From the NCBI RefSeq assembly GCF_900113375.1, contig NZ_FOPC01000004.1, forward strand, positions 62,001 to 126,000: a stretch of 64,000 nt of DNA, written 5' to 3'. A model generated the notes under the pieces. The model did no database searches and had not been told where the DNA came from. It saw only the letters and a list, made by a program, of their open reading frames with translations. Of the stretch, positions 1-9,815 are shown in pieces (within the stretch, counting starts at the first letter, position 1; every line of letters begins with the position of its first letter). This DNA comes from Algoriphagus hitonicola. GTDB taxonomy: Bacteria > Bacteroidota > Bacteroidia > Cytophagales > Cyclobacteriaceae. Both the position numbers and the translations under genes were made by a program.

Positions 1-1096
1 TAGTCAAAACTGGAATAAAGGTCGTTCGCCAGTCTCTCAAAAACAGGAAGATAATCGCTACCACCAGGATGAAGGCCGTTATGATCGTTTCCTGCACTTC
101 AGAAATCGAGCTCCTGATGTATTTGGTAGAGTCAAAACCGATCTCAGTTTCTACATCCGCGGGGAGATCTTTTTTGATGAACTCCAATCGCCGATAAAAC
201 TCATCGACAATTTCAATACTATTCGAACCTGGAAGTGGAACCAAAACCACACCAACCATCGGCACACCATCCCGTTTGAGTACGGTGCGCTCGTTTAGCG
301 CAGCGAGTTCGGCCTGTCCAATATCCTGAAATTTGACAATGTTGTTTTGATCCTCTTTAATAATCAGATCATTAAATTCCTGAGGGGAACTCAAGCGGCT
401 TTTAGTTCGCACAGAAAGCTCAATGGTAGCTCCTTCGATTCTTCCCGAAGGCAACTCTACATTTTCAGATTGTACCCGGGATAAGACATCCAAAGGTGTC
501 ACTCCATAGGACGCCATTTTGAGCGGGTCCATTCGAAGCCGAATGGCATATTCTTTTTCTCCCCAGATCTGAACTCGGCTGACACCGGGAATTGTCTGCA
601 AACGCTCCTTGAATATATTATTGGCCAAATCAGAGAGGTCTAGCAGGCTTCGCTCATCACTCTTGACATTGAGAAAAACAATAGGCTGAGAATCCGCATC
701 GGCTTTGGATACTTCAGGAGGATCCGCATCGGGAGGAAGATTATTCTGAGCACCGGAAACTTTGTCCCGCACATCATTGGCCGCTGTCTCCAGATTAGCT
801 CCTACGTCAAATTCCACCGTGATACTACTAGCGCCATCATTACTGGTAGAGGTTAATGATTTGATCCCTTGGATCCCATTAATCGCCTCTTCAAGCGGTT
901 CGGTAATTTGCGCTTCGATGACATCGGCATTGGCGCCGACATAGTTTGTCCTTACGTTAATCACTGGAGGATCTACACTTGGAAACTCCCGAACTCCCAA
1001 AAGTGAAATCCCAATGGCCCCAAACAGGACGATAACTAGGGACATCACGATGGCCAATACTGGCCTATTAATACTTAAACTTGATAAACTCGCCAT
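1..1096 (-). CDS. RND efflux permease, N-terminal part (cut by window edge)
   Basis: The reading frame runs from ATG at 1096 to the left edge without a stop, giving 365 codons of a protein that is normally about 1,000-1,050 residues. The N-terminus (MASLSSLSINRPVLAIVMSL) is the usual cytoplasmic stub and first membrane helix of AcrB/MdtB-type RND transporters. The porter domain follows, with recognisable stretches such as GVREFPSVDPP and IPGVSRVQIWG. The last visible part (FLFLRDWRTTFIPV) is the end of the second membrane helix. Such inner-membrane trimeric pumps use proton influx to extrude drugs, detergents or metabolites through an adaptor and an outer-membrane channel. It starts one base after the adaptor stop, so the two are co-transcribed. 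Substrate cannot be told from sequence. Confidence 0.93.
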   Translation of the reverse strand, partial: MASLSSLSINRPVLAIVMSLVIVLFGAIGISLLGVREFPSVDPPVINVRTNYVGANADVIEAQITEPLEEAINGIQGIKSLTSTSNDGASSITVEFDVGANLETAANDVRDKVSGAQNNLPPDADPPEVSKADADSQPIVFLNVKSDERSLLDLSDLANNIFKERLQTIPGVSRVQIWGEKEYAIRLRMDPLKMASYGVTPLDVLSRVQSENVELPSGRIEGATIELSVRTKSRLSSPQEFNDLIIKEDQNNIVKFQDIGQAELAALNERTVLKRDGVPMVGVVLVPLPGSNSIEIVDEFYRRLEFIKKDLPADVETEIGFDSTKYIRSSISEVQETIITAFILVVAIIFLFLRDWRTTFIPVLT

Positions 1097-1097
1097 C

Positions 1098-2183
1098 TTA
1101 ATTGATTTGCGTGTATGATACGGCCATTCCCGGCCTAGCTTGTAAAACCCCTGTGGTCAATACCAAATCCCCCTCCTTTAATCCATCAACGATTTGAACT
1201 TGGGTATCTGTACGAGTGCCTATTTCTACTTTTCGCTCCTGCACTTTGTCATCTTCTCCTACGATGTACACTTTATAGCCTTCCAATTCTGGAATAATTG
1301 ATTCAGAAGGAACCAATAACGCATCTTCTTTTTCTTCCAATACAAAACGGATTCTCACGAACATTCCCGGAAGAAATTTTCCGTCTTTATTAGGACTCAA
1401 GGCCCGTAATTTTAGCGTCCGGGTAGCCGCGTCGATTTGCGGTTCGAAAGCATATACCTCTCCCTCCACCTCTTCAGGAGTAGCGTCATTGGAGAAGTAA
1501 ATTTTTGATCCCACTTCGGCAACGGTTGCGTATCGTTCTGGGATAGAAAACTCGATTTTTATCGGGTCAAGATTTACGATGCTCGCGATAATATCCGTTG
1601 GTGCGATAACGCTCCCCTCCGACACTTGTCGCAGACCGAGCACTCCATTAAACGGTGCTCTGATGATTCGCTTGGAAAGCTGCGCCTCGACTAATTTAAT
1701 ATCTGCAAGTGTAGTATTGAATTCATTGAGCACAATGTCATATTCCTCCTGACTGATCGCCTCCCGCTCCAACAATTGTTTTTGACGATTTTCTTGAGAT
1801 TCAAAAAGCTTTTGGGTGTATTCCAGCCGCTGGAATTGCGCCTGAAGCTCATCGTCGTCAAGGTATAAAATTGGAGTTCCTTTGGTCACATACTGACCTT
1901 CTCTGAATGCTATTCTTCGGATCAGGCCTGAAACTTCCGTACGGATATTCACTGACTCATTGGGAATTATGGTTCCGGTCACCGAAAGTTGGTTTCGGAG
2001 TGTTTCCTTTTGAAGTTTGACCACATTTACGGGCAAATCTTCTGTTGTCCCTTCGCCTTGACTGCTTTCAGCCTGGCTTGAAGCTTCATTGGATTTTCGC
2101 GTATCCAGTCTTGGGTAAAAGAATGCGCCTGCCACCAAGATGGCAATGATGACCAATAGAATGATTTTAGTTTGTTTTTTCAT
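1098..2183 (-). CDS. RND efflux periplasmic adaptor (membrane fusion protein)
   Basis: A 361-residue AcrA/MexA-type adaptor. An N-terminal hydrophobic anchor (residues 1-20, MKKQTKIILLVIIAILVAGA) is followed by a low-complexity Ser/Glu linker, a lipoyl/barrel-sandwich half (VSGLIRRIAFREGQYVTKGT), an alpha-hairpin (about residues 110-175), the second lipoyl half (RAPFNGVLGLRQVSEGSVI), a beta-barrel and a membrane-proximal domain. It bridges the inner-membrane pump and an outer-membrane channel; no TolC gene is visible inside the window. The open frame extends upstream to 2264, but that overlaps the hydrolase and the signal anchor begins at the ATG at 2183, which I chose. It lies 19 bases after the hydrolase and one base before the permease. 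Confidence 0.93.
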   Translation of the reverse strand: MKKQTKIILLVIIAILVAGAFFYPRLDTRKSNEASSQAESSQGEGTTEDLPVNVVKLQKETLRNQLSVTGTIIPNESVNIRTEVSGLIRRIAFREGQYVTKGTPILYLDDDELQAQFQRLEYTQKLFESQENRQKQLLEREAISQEEYDIVLNEFNTTLADIKLVEAQLSKRIIRAPFNGVLGLRQVSEGSVIAPTDIIASIVNLDPIKIEFSIPERYATVAEVGSKIYFSNDATPEEVEGEVYAFEPQIDAATRTLKLRALSPNKDGKFLPGMFVRIRFVLEEKEDALLVPSESIIPELEGYKVYIVGEDDKVQERKVEIGTRTDTQVQIVDGLKEGDLVLTTGVLQARPGMAVSYTQIN

Positions 2184-2202
2184 AAAAGAAAAGTGCTGAG
2201 AC

Positions 2203-2985
2203 TCAGGATTTACTATGGATAAAAGCCACAGAAAGCTGATTAAACTCCTGGGGCTTTTCGACATTGACTACATGACCACAGCGATCCAGGATTTCAAGGA
2301 TAGCGTGTCTATGATTCTTTACTATATTTCTTACGGGTTCCAAAAACATCACATCCTGATCACCCATCACATAAAGGGTAGGGATCCCAAGATCTGACTC
2401 CTTGAAATACCGCAATAGCGGATTGATATCTTTTGTGAGCTTAAACCAGCGGATAAATTCCTTTTGGCAAAGCTTTTTCGCCTCTCGTACAAAGACGTTT
2501 CTGGACTCTGCATGTTGTTTTCTTGGCATGATTACAAAAGCAAACAGCCGATATAACCACATGTAGGGAATCACCTTTTTGAAAGAATTTCCCAAAAATA
2601 CCAAGACTCTGGACTTGACATTGAGTCGAGTCACAGCTCCGGCCATGACGAGAGATTTGACGCGCTGCGGCTCGAGTTCTGCCAACTGTCTGGCAAGAAT
2701 AGTCCCTAAGGACACACCCATAAAGTGGGCTGGAGGCATCTTCAAATGATCCAGTACCTCTATGATATCCTGGGTCACGGATTTGAAAGTATATTCCTTT
2801 TTATAAATAGCCTGCGGCAAATCCGCTGACTTGCCATGCCCTCTCAAATCAATCAACAGGAGGTTGAAATGCTGCATGAAATCCTTCAGCTGCTTGAACC
2901 AAACAGCCGAACTCCCTCCTGCACCATGAATAAACACCACCCACTCTGTGCTTTGCGGATGTTTCAATTCTTTGTAATACAACAT
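2203..2985 (-). CDS. Alpha/beta-fold hydrolase
   Basis: A 260-residue single-domain alpha/beta hydrolase. The oxyanion-hole region is FIHGAGGSSAVW near residue 18, the nucleophile elbow is GVSLG (Ser in the middle), the acid is probably the Asp in GDQDVMF, and the histidine is in CGHVVNVEKP near the C-terminus. All three triad positions are therefore present. There is no signal peptide, so it should act in the cytoplasm. It is the first gene of the operon with the RND adaptor and pump, 19 bases from the adaptor start. This suggests, but does not prove, that it acts on a compound the pump exports. The family covers esterases, lactonases, haloperoxidases and C-C hydrolases, and I cannot assign the substrate. 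Confidence 0.87.
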   Translation of the reverse strand: MLYYKELKHPQSTEWVVFIHGAGGSSAVWFKQLKDFMQHFNLLLIDLRGHGKSADLPQAIYKKEYTFKSVTQDIIEVLDHLKMPPAHFMGVSLGTILARQLAELEPQRVKSLVMAGAVTRLNVKSRVLVFLGNSFKKVIPYMWLYRLFAFVIMPRKQHAESRNVFVREAKKLCQKEFIRWFKLTKDINPLLRYFKESDLGIPTLYVMGDQDVMFLEPVRNIVKNHRHAILEILDRCGHVVNVEKPQEFNQLSVAFIHSKS

Positions 2986-3025
2986 GAAGGCTTAACTCCA
3001 AGATTGATTTAAAGGTTCTTCGGTA

Positions 3026-3033
3026 CAAACATA
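3026..3033 (-). promoter_or_regulatory. Bacteroidota -7 element for the hydrolase/RND operon
   Basis: On the minus strand the sequence is TATGTTTG, a perfect match to the Bacteroidota -7 consensus TAnnTTTG, 41 bases upstream of the hydrolase ATG. No clear -33 TTTG box is visible at the expected distance. Confidence 0.45.
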
Positions 3034-3153
3034 AAAAGGTAAAGCCTAAGATTGTCCTAGAAAAGATACTGGAGGCAAATGTAATCGATCAATGGAAAAT
3101 TAGCGGGATTGTTAATGTATCTTTTTGACAAAATAGAGTGGGCTGACCCCTAT

Positions 3154-3184
3154 AAAAAAAGCTGCCCCGGAAATTCCGGGGCAG
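3154..3184 (-). terminator. Rho-independent terminator of the TonB receptor
   Basis: A perfect 9-bp GC-rich stem (CTGCCCCGG / CCGGGGCAG, 3162-3170 with 3176-3184) has a 5-base loop. On the minus strand it is followed by a run of seven T. It lies 37 bases after the receptor stop codon. Confidence 0.85.
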
Positions 3185-3220
3185 TTTTGAAGTTGATTTT
3201 TTTGATTGATCTAAGATGGA

Positions 3221-6200
3221 TTAATCAAAGATGTATCGAATACCGATTTGGCCTCTCCATCTAGAAAGGAAGTCAGATACGAAGTAAGGATTTCCGTCAT
3301 TCAGACCTCTTCCAGTGTATTCATAAACTGGTGTGCGAGTAGATCCATTTACTTGTACTTCGTCCAAGTCTATGACTTGGAAAGCGTTGTTGCTAATACC
3401 GTATTGTCTTCCCCACTCTGGGCTGATCAAGTTTCCGATGTTGAACATATCGAAAGTCAATTGCAATCTGTGCTGAACATCATCATTGGTAGTATTCAAC
3501 AAAAACTCATGCATCAATCTCAAATCTAGCTGGTTGGTCCAAGGAAGTCTAGCTCCGTTTCTTTCAGCGTAATTTCCACGATTTTTGCTCAAATAATCAT
3601 CGTTTTCGATGTATTCGTTCAAGGCATTCCACTGAGCTTCCTGCTCCGCTGGAGTACCGACAAATTCGATCTCGTTTCTTGAAGCAGGAATGTAGAATAA
3701 GTCGTTACCGAATGTTCTATCATTGTTCAAGTCACCATTAACTACATAAGAGAAAGGAATACCAGACTGACCGTTGTAGAAACCGGAGATGCTGGTGGAT
3801 GATCCATTTTCGTAGTTGAATGTGTAACCGAAGCTGGCGATCAATCGAGATCTCACATCAAAGTCAGCAAATCCAAGTTCGGTGTTATTTGCTCCGTTTA
3901 CGTTTTCCACAAATCTCCAGTTAGAGAATGCCTGGCTGGAAGTTCCACCGTTTACATCTTTTGACTGACCATAAGTATAAGCTACTGAGACATTAAGTCC
4001 ACTCTCAAAATTCTTTCTTAACTGAGCAGTCAAGTTGTAGGAACTACCTTTGTTTGTGTTTGTCAAGAAGATGACGTCATTGTAATTCTCGTTAGCAAAA
4101 TTTCTATTGAAGAATACACGATCATCAGCACCTGATAAGTTTCCGTCCTCTAGTTTGTTTAGGTTACGGTAGTCAATATTATTGAGGTTTTTGGTATAGA
4201 TAGCCTCAAAAGTACCGATTACACCACCTGGTAAAACTTTATCAATTGCCGCATTGGCTCTAAATACCTGTGGGAAGTTGAAATCAGGATCAGTTACGTT
4301 GATTTCAGAAATACCCAAAGGCTTGTTTACATCAGCTGCATCAGGCTGACCTGCTGGATCTGGAGTAAACGTAAATCCATCAGGGTAGTCACCTGCTGAT
4401 TCAGGATTGCTTCTGAAAAGTGATACTCGACCAAACTCATTACCAGTGTTTGTGTATTGATTAGAAATCCAAACGAAAGGAACTCGGCCGGTAAATACAC
4501 CAACTCCACCTCTAAGCTGCATAGTCTGGTCACCTTTGGCATCCCAGTTAAATCCAACTCTTGGAGAAATCAATGGTCTTGCACCAGGAACTCGGTCAGT
4601 AGCTACACCAAATTCTGCAAAGTCATTGTTGAATTCAGTATTTGCCGTTGGCTGATCATTGAAAGAAGGAATATCCAATCTCAAACCACCGGTTATTTTC
4701 AAGTTTTGATTCGCCTGATATTCATCCTGAATATAGAATCCAAGCTGGAAAGCATTGAATTCAGCACCTTGCTGTGGATTTGAAGTTCTAGAATAGGAGT
4801 AATCATAGCTTCTTGGAAGTACCTCAGCGTCAGTTCCGACAGATTCAAAATCCTCTAAGCTATAGTAAGAATAGGCTCCGAAGTTTTGACGGATAAAAAG
4901 GTTGTACGTAGAGTAAAACTCATTGTGCGTACCAAAAGTATAGGTATGCTTTCCTTTGAAGATAGTCAAGTTGTTGGTAATAGTCAACACATCCTGATCA
5001 AGCTGATTCGCTACCGAGAAAGGCTCAGATCCCAAATTGATAGATCGTCCACCAGAAAGTCTAACAGTGACAGCAGGGAAAGGACTTCCCAAAGGATCTC
5101 TGTCATCTCTTACAGAAGTATATCCAATTCGAAGTTCATTGGACATATTGTTGTTTAGTCTTGATGTCCACTCCAATACACTGGAATTGGTTTCTGAAGG
5201 GAAGAAGATTCCTCTATTGAAGAAGTTCACACTGTTTGGACTTCTAGAAATACTGATTTGCTCAGCATTTACATAAGAATGACGAAGAGTTACTTTGTTC
5301 TTATCGTTCACATTCCAGTCCAATCTTGCAAAAATCTTTTCTGAACTTAAGCTTCTGCTGAAAGCTCCAAACTCCCCAGGATCGTATCCAAGACGATTTG
5401 CTACGCTTTCTACTCTCTCCAATTCATCTACAGTGATATTTGATCCACCTGCAGGGCTGGTTGGGTCAAACAATACGGGCTGGGAGTTTCTAGTCACTTC
5501 GCCATTGGCAAAGAAGAACAATTTGTTCTTAATGATTGGACCACCCAATCTAAAACCTGTCTGATAATCCAAGTAGTCGTCCAACTTGGTTCGAGATTCA
5601 TTCGGGCTTTTACCTACTAGATCTTGATCATTTCTGAAGTAAAAAACAGATCCTTCAAAGCTGTTTGTACCTGAGCGAGTTACAGCATTGATACCCCCTC
5701 CTGTAAAACCTCCAAGTCGGACGTCATAAGGAGCAAGTACGACTTGTACTTCTTCAATCGCATCGAGTGAAATAGGGTTTACACCCGTTTGACCACCGTT
5801 TGTTCCGCTGGAAGCAAGACCAAACACGTCATTGTTTACTGTTCCGTCGATAGCAAATTGATTGTATCGGTTATTTTGTCCTGCGAAGGAAATCCCGCTA
5901 CCGGCAGTAGATGCCTGAGGAGTCAATCGCGTAAAGTCATTCAAACTTCTAGAAATAGAAGGAAGGTTAGAAAGCTCCTTATCTCCGATGTTCGTAGCTG
6001 CGCCAGTACGATCAGGATTAAAGGTTGCATTCTCAGCAGCAGTAACGACGATTTCTTCCAAAGTTGAATCAGAATCTCTCATCGCAAAATTGACTGTAGA
6101 AGTATTTCCTAAGCTCAACACGATGCCTTCAGAGGTCTGAGATTCATATCCAATAAATGAAGCCACTACTGTGTAAGGACCACCGATTCTCATTCCAGGA

Positions 6201-6415
6201 ATAGAATATCTTCCATCCAAGTTTGTCACCGCGCCATAGCGAGTACCTGACGGCGTATGCGTCGCAACTACGTTTGCTCCCGGAAGGGCAGCACCAGTTT
6301 CATCCACTACCGTCCCGTTCATACTGGACGTAGTTACACCCTGTGACATGGCCCAGCCCGTGCTAAGCACGACGAGCATCATTGTCAACAAGTTTCTGAG
6401 TAAATTTTGCCTCAT
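3221..6415 (-). CDS. TonB-dependent receptor, Oar-like
   Basis: A 1064-residue outer-membrane protein. After a signal peptide ending near TGWAMSQ comes a carboxypeptidase-regulatory-like domain (about 25-110, with GAALPGANVVATHTPSGTRY). A plug domain follows, with the family signature IEEVQVVLAPYDVRLGGFTG, and then a long beta-barrel ending in an aromatic-rich strand (WRGQIGIRYIFD). This architecture fits the Oar-like TonB receptors first known from Myxococcus and common in Bacteroidota. There is no SusD-type partner beside it, so glycan uptake of the SusCD kind is not indicated. The frame opens at 6472, but the lysine-rich signal peptide begins at ATG 6415, with a perfect -7 box about 44 bases upstream. 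It is monocistronic, with its own terminator. The ligand is unknown. Confidence 0.92.
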   Translation of the reverse strand: MRQNLLRNLLTMMLVVLSTGWAMSQGVTTSSMNGTVVDETGAALPGANVVATHTPSGTRYGAVTNLDGRYSIPGMRIGGPYTVVASFIGYESQTSEGIVLSLGNTSTVNFAMRDSDSTLEEIVVTAAENATFNPDRTGAATNIGDKELSNLPSISRSLNDFTRLTPQASTAGSGISFAGQNNRYNQFAIDGTVNNDVFGLASSGTNGGQTGVNPISLDAIEEVQVVLAPYDVRLGGFTGGGINAVTRSGTNSFEGSVFYFRNDQDLVGKSPNESRTKLDDYLDYQTGFRLGGPIIKNKLFFFANGEVTRNSQPVLFDPTSPAGGSNITVDELERVESVANRLGYDPGEFGAFSRSLSSEKIFARLDWNVNDKNKVTLRHSYVNAEQISISRSPNSVNFFNRGIFFPSETNSSVLEWTSRLNNNMSNELRIGYTSVRDDRDPLGSPFPAVTVRLSGGRSINLGSEPFSVANQLDQDVLTITNNLTIFKGKHTYTFGTHNEFYSTYNLFIRQNFGAYSYYSLEDFESVGTDAEVLPRSYDYSYSRTSNPQQGAEFNAFQLGFYIQDEYQANQNLKITGGLRLDIPSFNDQPTANTEFNNDFAEFGVATDRVPGARPLISPRVGFNWDAKGDQTMQLRGGVGVFTGRVPFVWISNQYTNTGNEFGRVSLFRSNPESAGDYPDGFTFTPDPAGQPDAADVNKPLGISEINVTDPDFNFPQVFRANAAIDKVLPGGVIGTFEAIYTKNLNNIDYRNLNKLEDGNLSGADDRVFFNRNFANENYNDVIFLTNTNKGSSYNLTAQLRKNFESGLNVSVAYTYGQSKDVNGGTSSQAFSNWRFVENVNGANNTELGFADFDVRSRLIASFGYTFNYENGSSTSISGFYNGQSGIPFSYVVNGDLNNDRTFGNDLFYIPASRNEIEFVGTPAEQEAQWNALNEYIENDDYLSKNRGNYAERNGARLPWTNQLDLRLMHEFLLNTTNDDVQHRLQLTFDMFNIGNLISPEWGRQYGISNNAFQVIDLDEVQVNGSTRTPVYEYTGRGLNDGNPYFVSDFLSRWRGQIGIRYIFD

Positions 6416-6458
6416 AATTTTTGTTTTTGTAAAGTTGGTTTTGAAATAAATTCGATGG

Positions 6459-6466
6459 CAAAGGTA
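6459..6466 (-). promoter_or_regulatory. -7 element of the Oar-like receptor
   Basis: The minus strand reads TACCTTTG, a perfect TAnnTTTG, 44 bases upstream of ATG 6415. It would place the transcript start inside the upstream open frame and so supports the shorter start. Confidence 0.5.
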
Positions 6467-6757
6467 AGCCACAACAAAGGTTTTTTGGGGTACTCTAGGT
6501 TAATTTTCAAGCCGCTAATTTCACAATTTTTAACAGAAACTTAACATTAACCACCCAATAAAATTTCATTCCCCAGCAAAAATCATCTTTCAGGAATAGT
6601 TTTAATTTGGTTAAATTTCACTTTTCATAGATTTAATTCCAAAATCATTGAAAAATAGAATTGTGTAAATCTCCGAAAAACAAAATTGTTTTTTGTCGTT
6701 TTACATTTAAAAAATCATTGTCTATATAATTATCCCTCCACCCAAATAATCTACGTT

Positions 6758-7447
6758 TTGAAAAAAAAGAATATTCTCTGGCTTTATTTGTTTCTGTTGG
6801 TGACTATGTTGGACATGACTTTTTTAATCGAAGGCTTAAATTCCTATCGATTTTTCTCTAAACCGCTGATCTTATTGAGTTTGATTGGGTATTTTTATCA
6901 GATCACTCGGCCGATTTCTTGGACTCTGCTTTCCAAGTCTGTCATGGGGGCTTTGATTTTTTCCTTGATCGGAGATATTCTATTACTTTGGGATCATCTT
7001 TTCATTTATGGATTAGGAGCCTTTTTCCTTGCCCATGCCTGCTATATCATCGCTTTTAAAATCGCACAAAAAACTCCCGGTAGAGTTTTGGGAGTCAATT
7101 TTGTAAGACTTTTCTTTTTCAATATGCCGATTTATATCTCTGCCGCCTTCGTTTTTTATCTGATCAACCCCAATTTAGGTGTCATGAAATTTCCGGTGAT
7201 TGCCTATATTATTGTAATCGTAAGTATGGTCACTACCGCAAGAGAGCGCTTCAAAAGATGCAATTCAGAATCCTTTTGGCAGGTATTTATCGGAGCATTG
7301 CTCTTTTTTATTTCCGATGGAATCATAGCGATTAGCCGATTTTATCAGGATTTCCCTGAGTCCGGAGTGTTGATCATGGGAACCTATGCTACAGCTCAGC
7401 TTTTGATTGTGATGGGAATCCGATCTCATTTAATTAGGCCCCAATAA
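6758..7447 (+). CDS. YhhN/TMEM86-type lysoplasmalogenase-like membrane protein
   Basis: A 229-residue polytopic membrane protein with about seven or eight helices. It carries the YhhN signatures: GALIFSLIGDILLLW in the first half, GALLFFISDGIIAISRF in the second, and YATAQLLIVMG at the C-terminus. The two conserved Asp residues (IGD and SDG) are the proposed catalytic positions of TMEM86-type lysoplasmalogenases, which cleave the vinyl-ether bond of lysoplasmalogens. I use TTG 6758, which gives a conventional lysine start before the first helix. An upstream ATG at 6686 would add 24 atypical residues. Enzyme activity in bacteria is known only for some members, so substrate is inference. Confidence 0.8.
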   Translation: MKKKNILWLYLFLLVTMLDMTFLIEGLNSYRFFSKPLILLSLIGYFYQITRPISWTLLSKSVMGALIFSLIGDILLLWDHLFIYGLGAFFLAHACYIIAFKIAQKTPGRVLGVNFVRLFFFNMPIYISAAFVFYLINPNLGVMKFPVIAYIIVIVSMVTTARERFKRCNSESFWQVFIGALLFFISDGIIAISRFYQDFPESGVLIMGTYATAQLLIVMGIRSHLIRPQ

Positions 7448-7453
7448 AAAAGG

Positions 7454-7750
7454 GGTTGTCTCATAAATCGCTCTAATGTCAGCCTGAGACTGAAATATTC
7501 ATCCAACATACAAAAAGGAAATGACGGTAATTTTCATTTGAAGTATGATCGTGGTCACACTGAGCGAAGTCGAAGTGCAATGTTTCAAAATACAAGAAGA
7601 TAGGGCTTCGACTACGCTCAGCCTGACTGCAACCAAAATCCGACATTGGTAGCAGAGTCGAAACTTATTTCTATCGTTTTGGACCACATTTCGATGTCGA
7701 TACTCTCGTCTCAAGTGCTGAATGCGACAAACTTCACTTTTGAGATAGCC
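7454..7750 (+). repeat. Gene-end inverted-repeat element, copy 1 (MITE-like, 297 bp)
   Basis: The left end is GGTTGTCTCATAAAT and the right end is its near inverted complement, ending TGAGATAGCC. The left end has an A-run before it and the right end has CTCTTCTTTT after it. An internal imperfect hairpin (GAGCGAAGTCGAAG ... CTTCGACTACGCTC) is present. The ends and much of the interior match the elements at 38088-38187 (reversed, shortened) and 61957-62245. There is no transposase frame. It starts 6 bases after the YhhN stop and ends 12 bases before the aspS stop, so it fills a convergent gap. Confidence 0.8.
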
Positions 7751-7762
7751 TCTTCTTTTGAT

Positions 7763-9517
7763 TTACTTTTTCAATTGCACTCGAATGGAGAGTTCCTCCA
7801 ACTGATCATCGGCGATGCTGCTGGGAGAATCAATCATCACATCGCGACCCGAATTATTTTTTGGGAAGGCGATGTAATCCCGAATGGAATCGGAACCGCC
7901 AAAAATGGCACATAGACGGTCAAAACCAAAGGCAATCCCTCCGTGCGGTGGCGCTCCGTATTCGAAGGCTTCCATCAAAAACCCGAATTGCTTCTGCGCT
8001 TCCTCTTCCGTAAATCCAAGATGCTTAAACATCAACTGCTGCGTAGGCCGATCATGAATTCGAATAGAACCACCACCAATCTCCACTCCGTTGATGACCA
8101 AATCGTAAGCATTGGCCCGAACAGCTCCTGGTTTGGTTTCCAAAAGTGGAATATCCTCCCGCTTTGGAGAAGTAAAAGGATGGTGCATGGCATGGAATCG
8201 CTCGGTCTCCTCATCCCATTCCAACAATGGGAAATCTACCACCCAAAGTGGCTTAAATACATTCCGATCCCGCAATCCGAGCTCCTCGCCCATCTTCAGG
8301 CGGAGTTCAGATAGCTGCTTGCGTACTTTATTTTCTTCTCCACTTAATACCAACATCAAATCTCCCGGGGCTGCGTGAAATGCCTCTGCCCATTGGCTGA
8401 GATCTTCCGAAGAATAAAATTTGTCTACGGTAGATTTCAAACTGCCATCGGAATTGTATTTGACATACACGAGTCCTTTGGCACCGATTTGTGGTCGCTT
8501 CACCCACTCGGTCAAGGCATCCAGTTGCTTACGGGTATATTCAGCTGCACCTTTGGCGCAGATGCCCACGACCAACTCTGCCGAATCAAAAATTCCAAAT
8601 CCTTTTCCTTTTGCCAAATCATTCAGCTCGACAAATTTCATATCAAACCGAAGGTCCGGCTTATCATTGCCATAAAACTTCATGGCATCGGCATAGGTCA
8701 TTCGCTTGACCTCCTCAAGTTCCACTCCTTTGACGGTTTTAAATAGGTGCTTAGTTAGCCCTTCGAAGGTGGATAAAATATCTTCCTGATCCACAAATGA
8801 CATTTCGCAGTCTATCTGAGTAAATTCCGGCTGACGATCCGCTCGGAGATCTTCATCTCTGAAGCATTTGACAATCTGAAAATACCGGTCAAACCCAGAC
8901 ACCATCAGCAATTGCTTAAAGGTCTGTGGGGATTGAGGAAGGGCATAAAACTCTCCGGGATTTACTCGACTTGGAACGACAAAATCCCGCGCTCCTTCAG
9001 GGGTAGATTTGATCAAAACCGGAGTTTCCACTTCGATAAATTGCTCTGCATCCATATATCGGCGCGTCTCCTGCATCATGCGGTGACGGAGTTGGAGCTT
9101 TTCGCGAACGACATTTCTCCTCAAGTCCAAGTATCGATATTTCATGCGGAGTTCATCTCCACCGTCCGTTTCATCTTCGATGATAAAAGGAGGAACTTTG
9201 GCTGCATTCAAAACTTCAATGGATTCGGCCTTGATTTCAATATGACCAGTCGGGATTTTATCATTTTTCGAGGTTCGTTCGATGACTTTTCCCGAGGCTT
9301 GCACGACAAATTCACGACCCAGTTGAGAAGCCTTTTCCAAAAGCTCCTTGTCGGTCGATCCTTCTTCAAAAATCAATTGAGTCACGCCATACCGATCACG
9401 CAAATCGACCCAGATCAGGCCTCCTTTATTTCTGACTCGCTGTACCCAGCCGGCCAAGGTTACGTGTTGATTGATATGGTCTAGGCGCAATTCGCCACAA
9501 GTATGCGTTCTCAGCAT
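7763..9517 (-). CDS. aspS: Aspartyl-tRNA synthetase
   Basis: A 584-residue class II synthetase that charges tRNA-Asp (tRNA-Asn too, if the enzyme is non-discriminating). The N-terminal OB-fold anticodon domain ([20 protein letters not shown]) leads into the catalytic core with motif 2 ([17 protein letters not shown]) and motif 3 ([20 protein letters not shown]). The bacterial-type GAD insertion lies between them, about residues 285-420. The length matches bacterial AspRS (about 580-595), which distinguishes it from the shorter archaeal type. ATG 9517 begins [11 protein letters not shown], the conserved N-terminus. A TATCTTTG -7 element sits 25 bases upstream. It is transcribed alone and converges on the YhhN gene across a repeat element. 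Confidence 0.98.
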   Translation of the reverse strand: MLRTHTCGELRLDHINQHVTLAGWVQRVRNKGGLIWVDLRDRYGVTQLIFEEGSTDKELLEKASQLGREFVVQASGKVIERTSKNDKIPTGHIEIKAESIEVLNAAKVPPFIIEDETDGGDELRMKYRYLDLRRNVVREKLQLRHRMMQETRRYMDAEQFIEVETPVLIKSTPEGARDFVVPSRVNPGEFYALPQSPQTFKQLLMVSGFDRYFQIVKCFRDEDLRADRQPEFTQIDCEMSFVDQEDILSTFEGLTKHLFKTVKGVELEEVKRMTYADAMKFYGNDKPDLRFDMKFVELNDLAKGKGFGIFDSAELVVGICAKGAAEYTRKQLDALTEWVKRPQIGAKGLVYVKYNSDGSLKSTVDKFYSSEDLSQWAEAFHAAPGDLMLVLSGEENKVRKQLSELRLKMGEELGLRDRNVFKPLWVVDFPLLEWDEETERFHAMHHPFTSPKREDIPLLETKPGAVRANAYDLVINGVEIGGGSIRIHDRPTQQLMFKHLGFTEEEAQKQFGFLMEAFEYGAPPHGGIAFGFDRLCAIFGGSDSIRDYIAFPKNNSGRDVMIDSPSSIADDQLEELSIRVQLKK

Positions 9518-9542
9518 GATTTAATTTGATTTTTTGGGAGGT

Positions 9543-9550
9543 CAAAGATA
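9543..9550 (-). promoter_or_regulatory. -7 element of aspS
   Basis: The minus strand reads TATCTTTG, a perfect TAnnTTTG, 25 bases before the aspS ATG. Confidence 0.5.
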
Positions 9551-9815
9551 AATAAATGGGAGGGAGTTCTCCATGATTCTTTGAAAGATTCATGGAAAAT
9601 GTCCAGAATCAATGCAAGATTTTGGATCTATTGGCGTTTATTTTACTAAGTCAATAAAAAATTATACAACTCGACCCTATTTTCATTAATCCTGTTAAAT
9701 CGGTATAAAAATTGAAACAAAGTGGAGTCAATCCGTCTGAAAACTTGCATAAAAGTGAGTTTTTGACTTGATTTAAGGCTTAACAGTAATCACCCTACAA
9801 AAACTTAACCCAAGA

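Noticed and set aside
3221-6415. Possible SusC of a polysaccharide utilisation locus
   Set aside because: Architecture is Oar-like and no SusD, glycosidase or FecR gene is adjacent.
7499-7915. Open frames across element copy 1, considered as transposase remnants
   Set aside because: They are short, on both strands, and show no transposase motif; the element has no coding capacity of its own.
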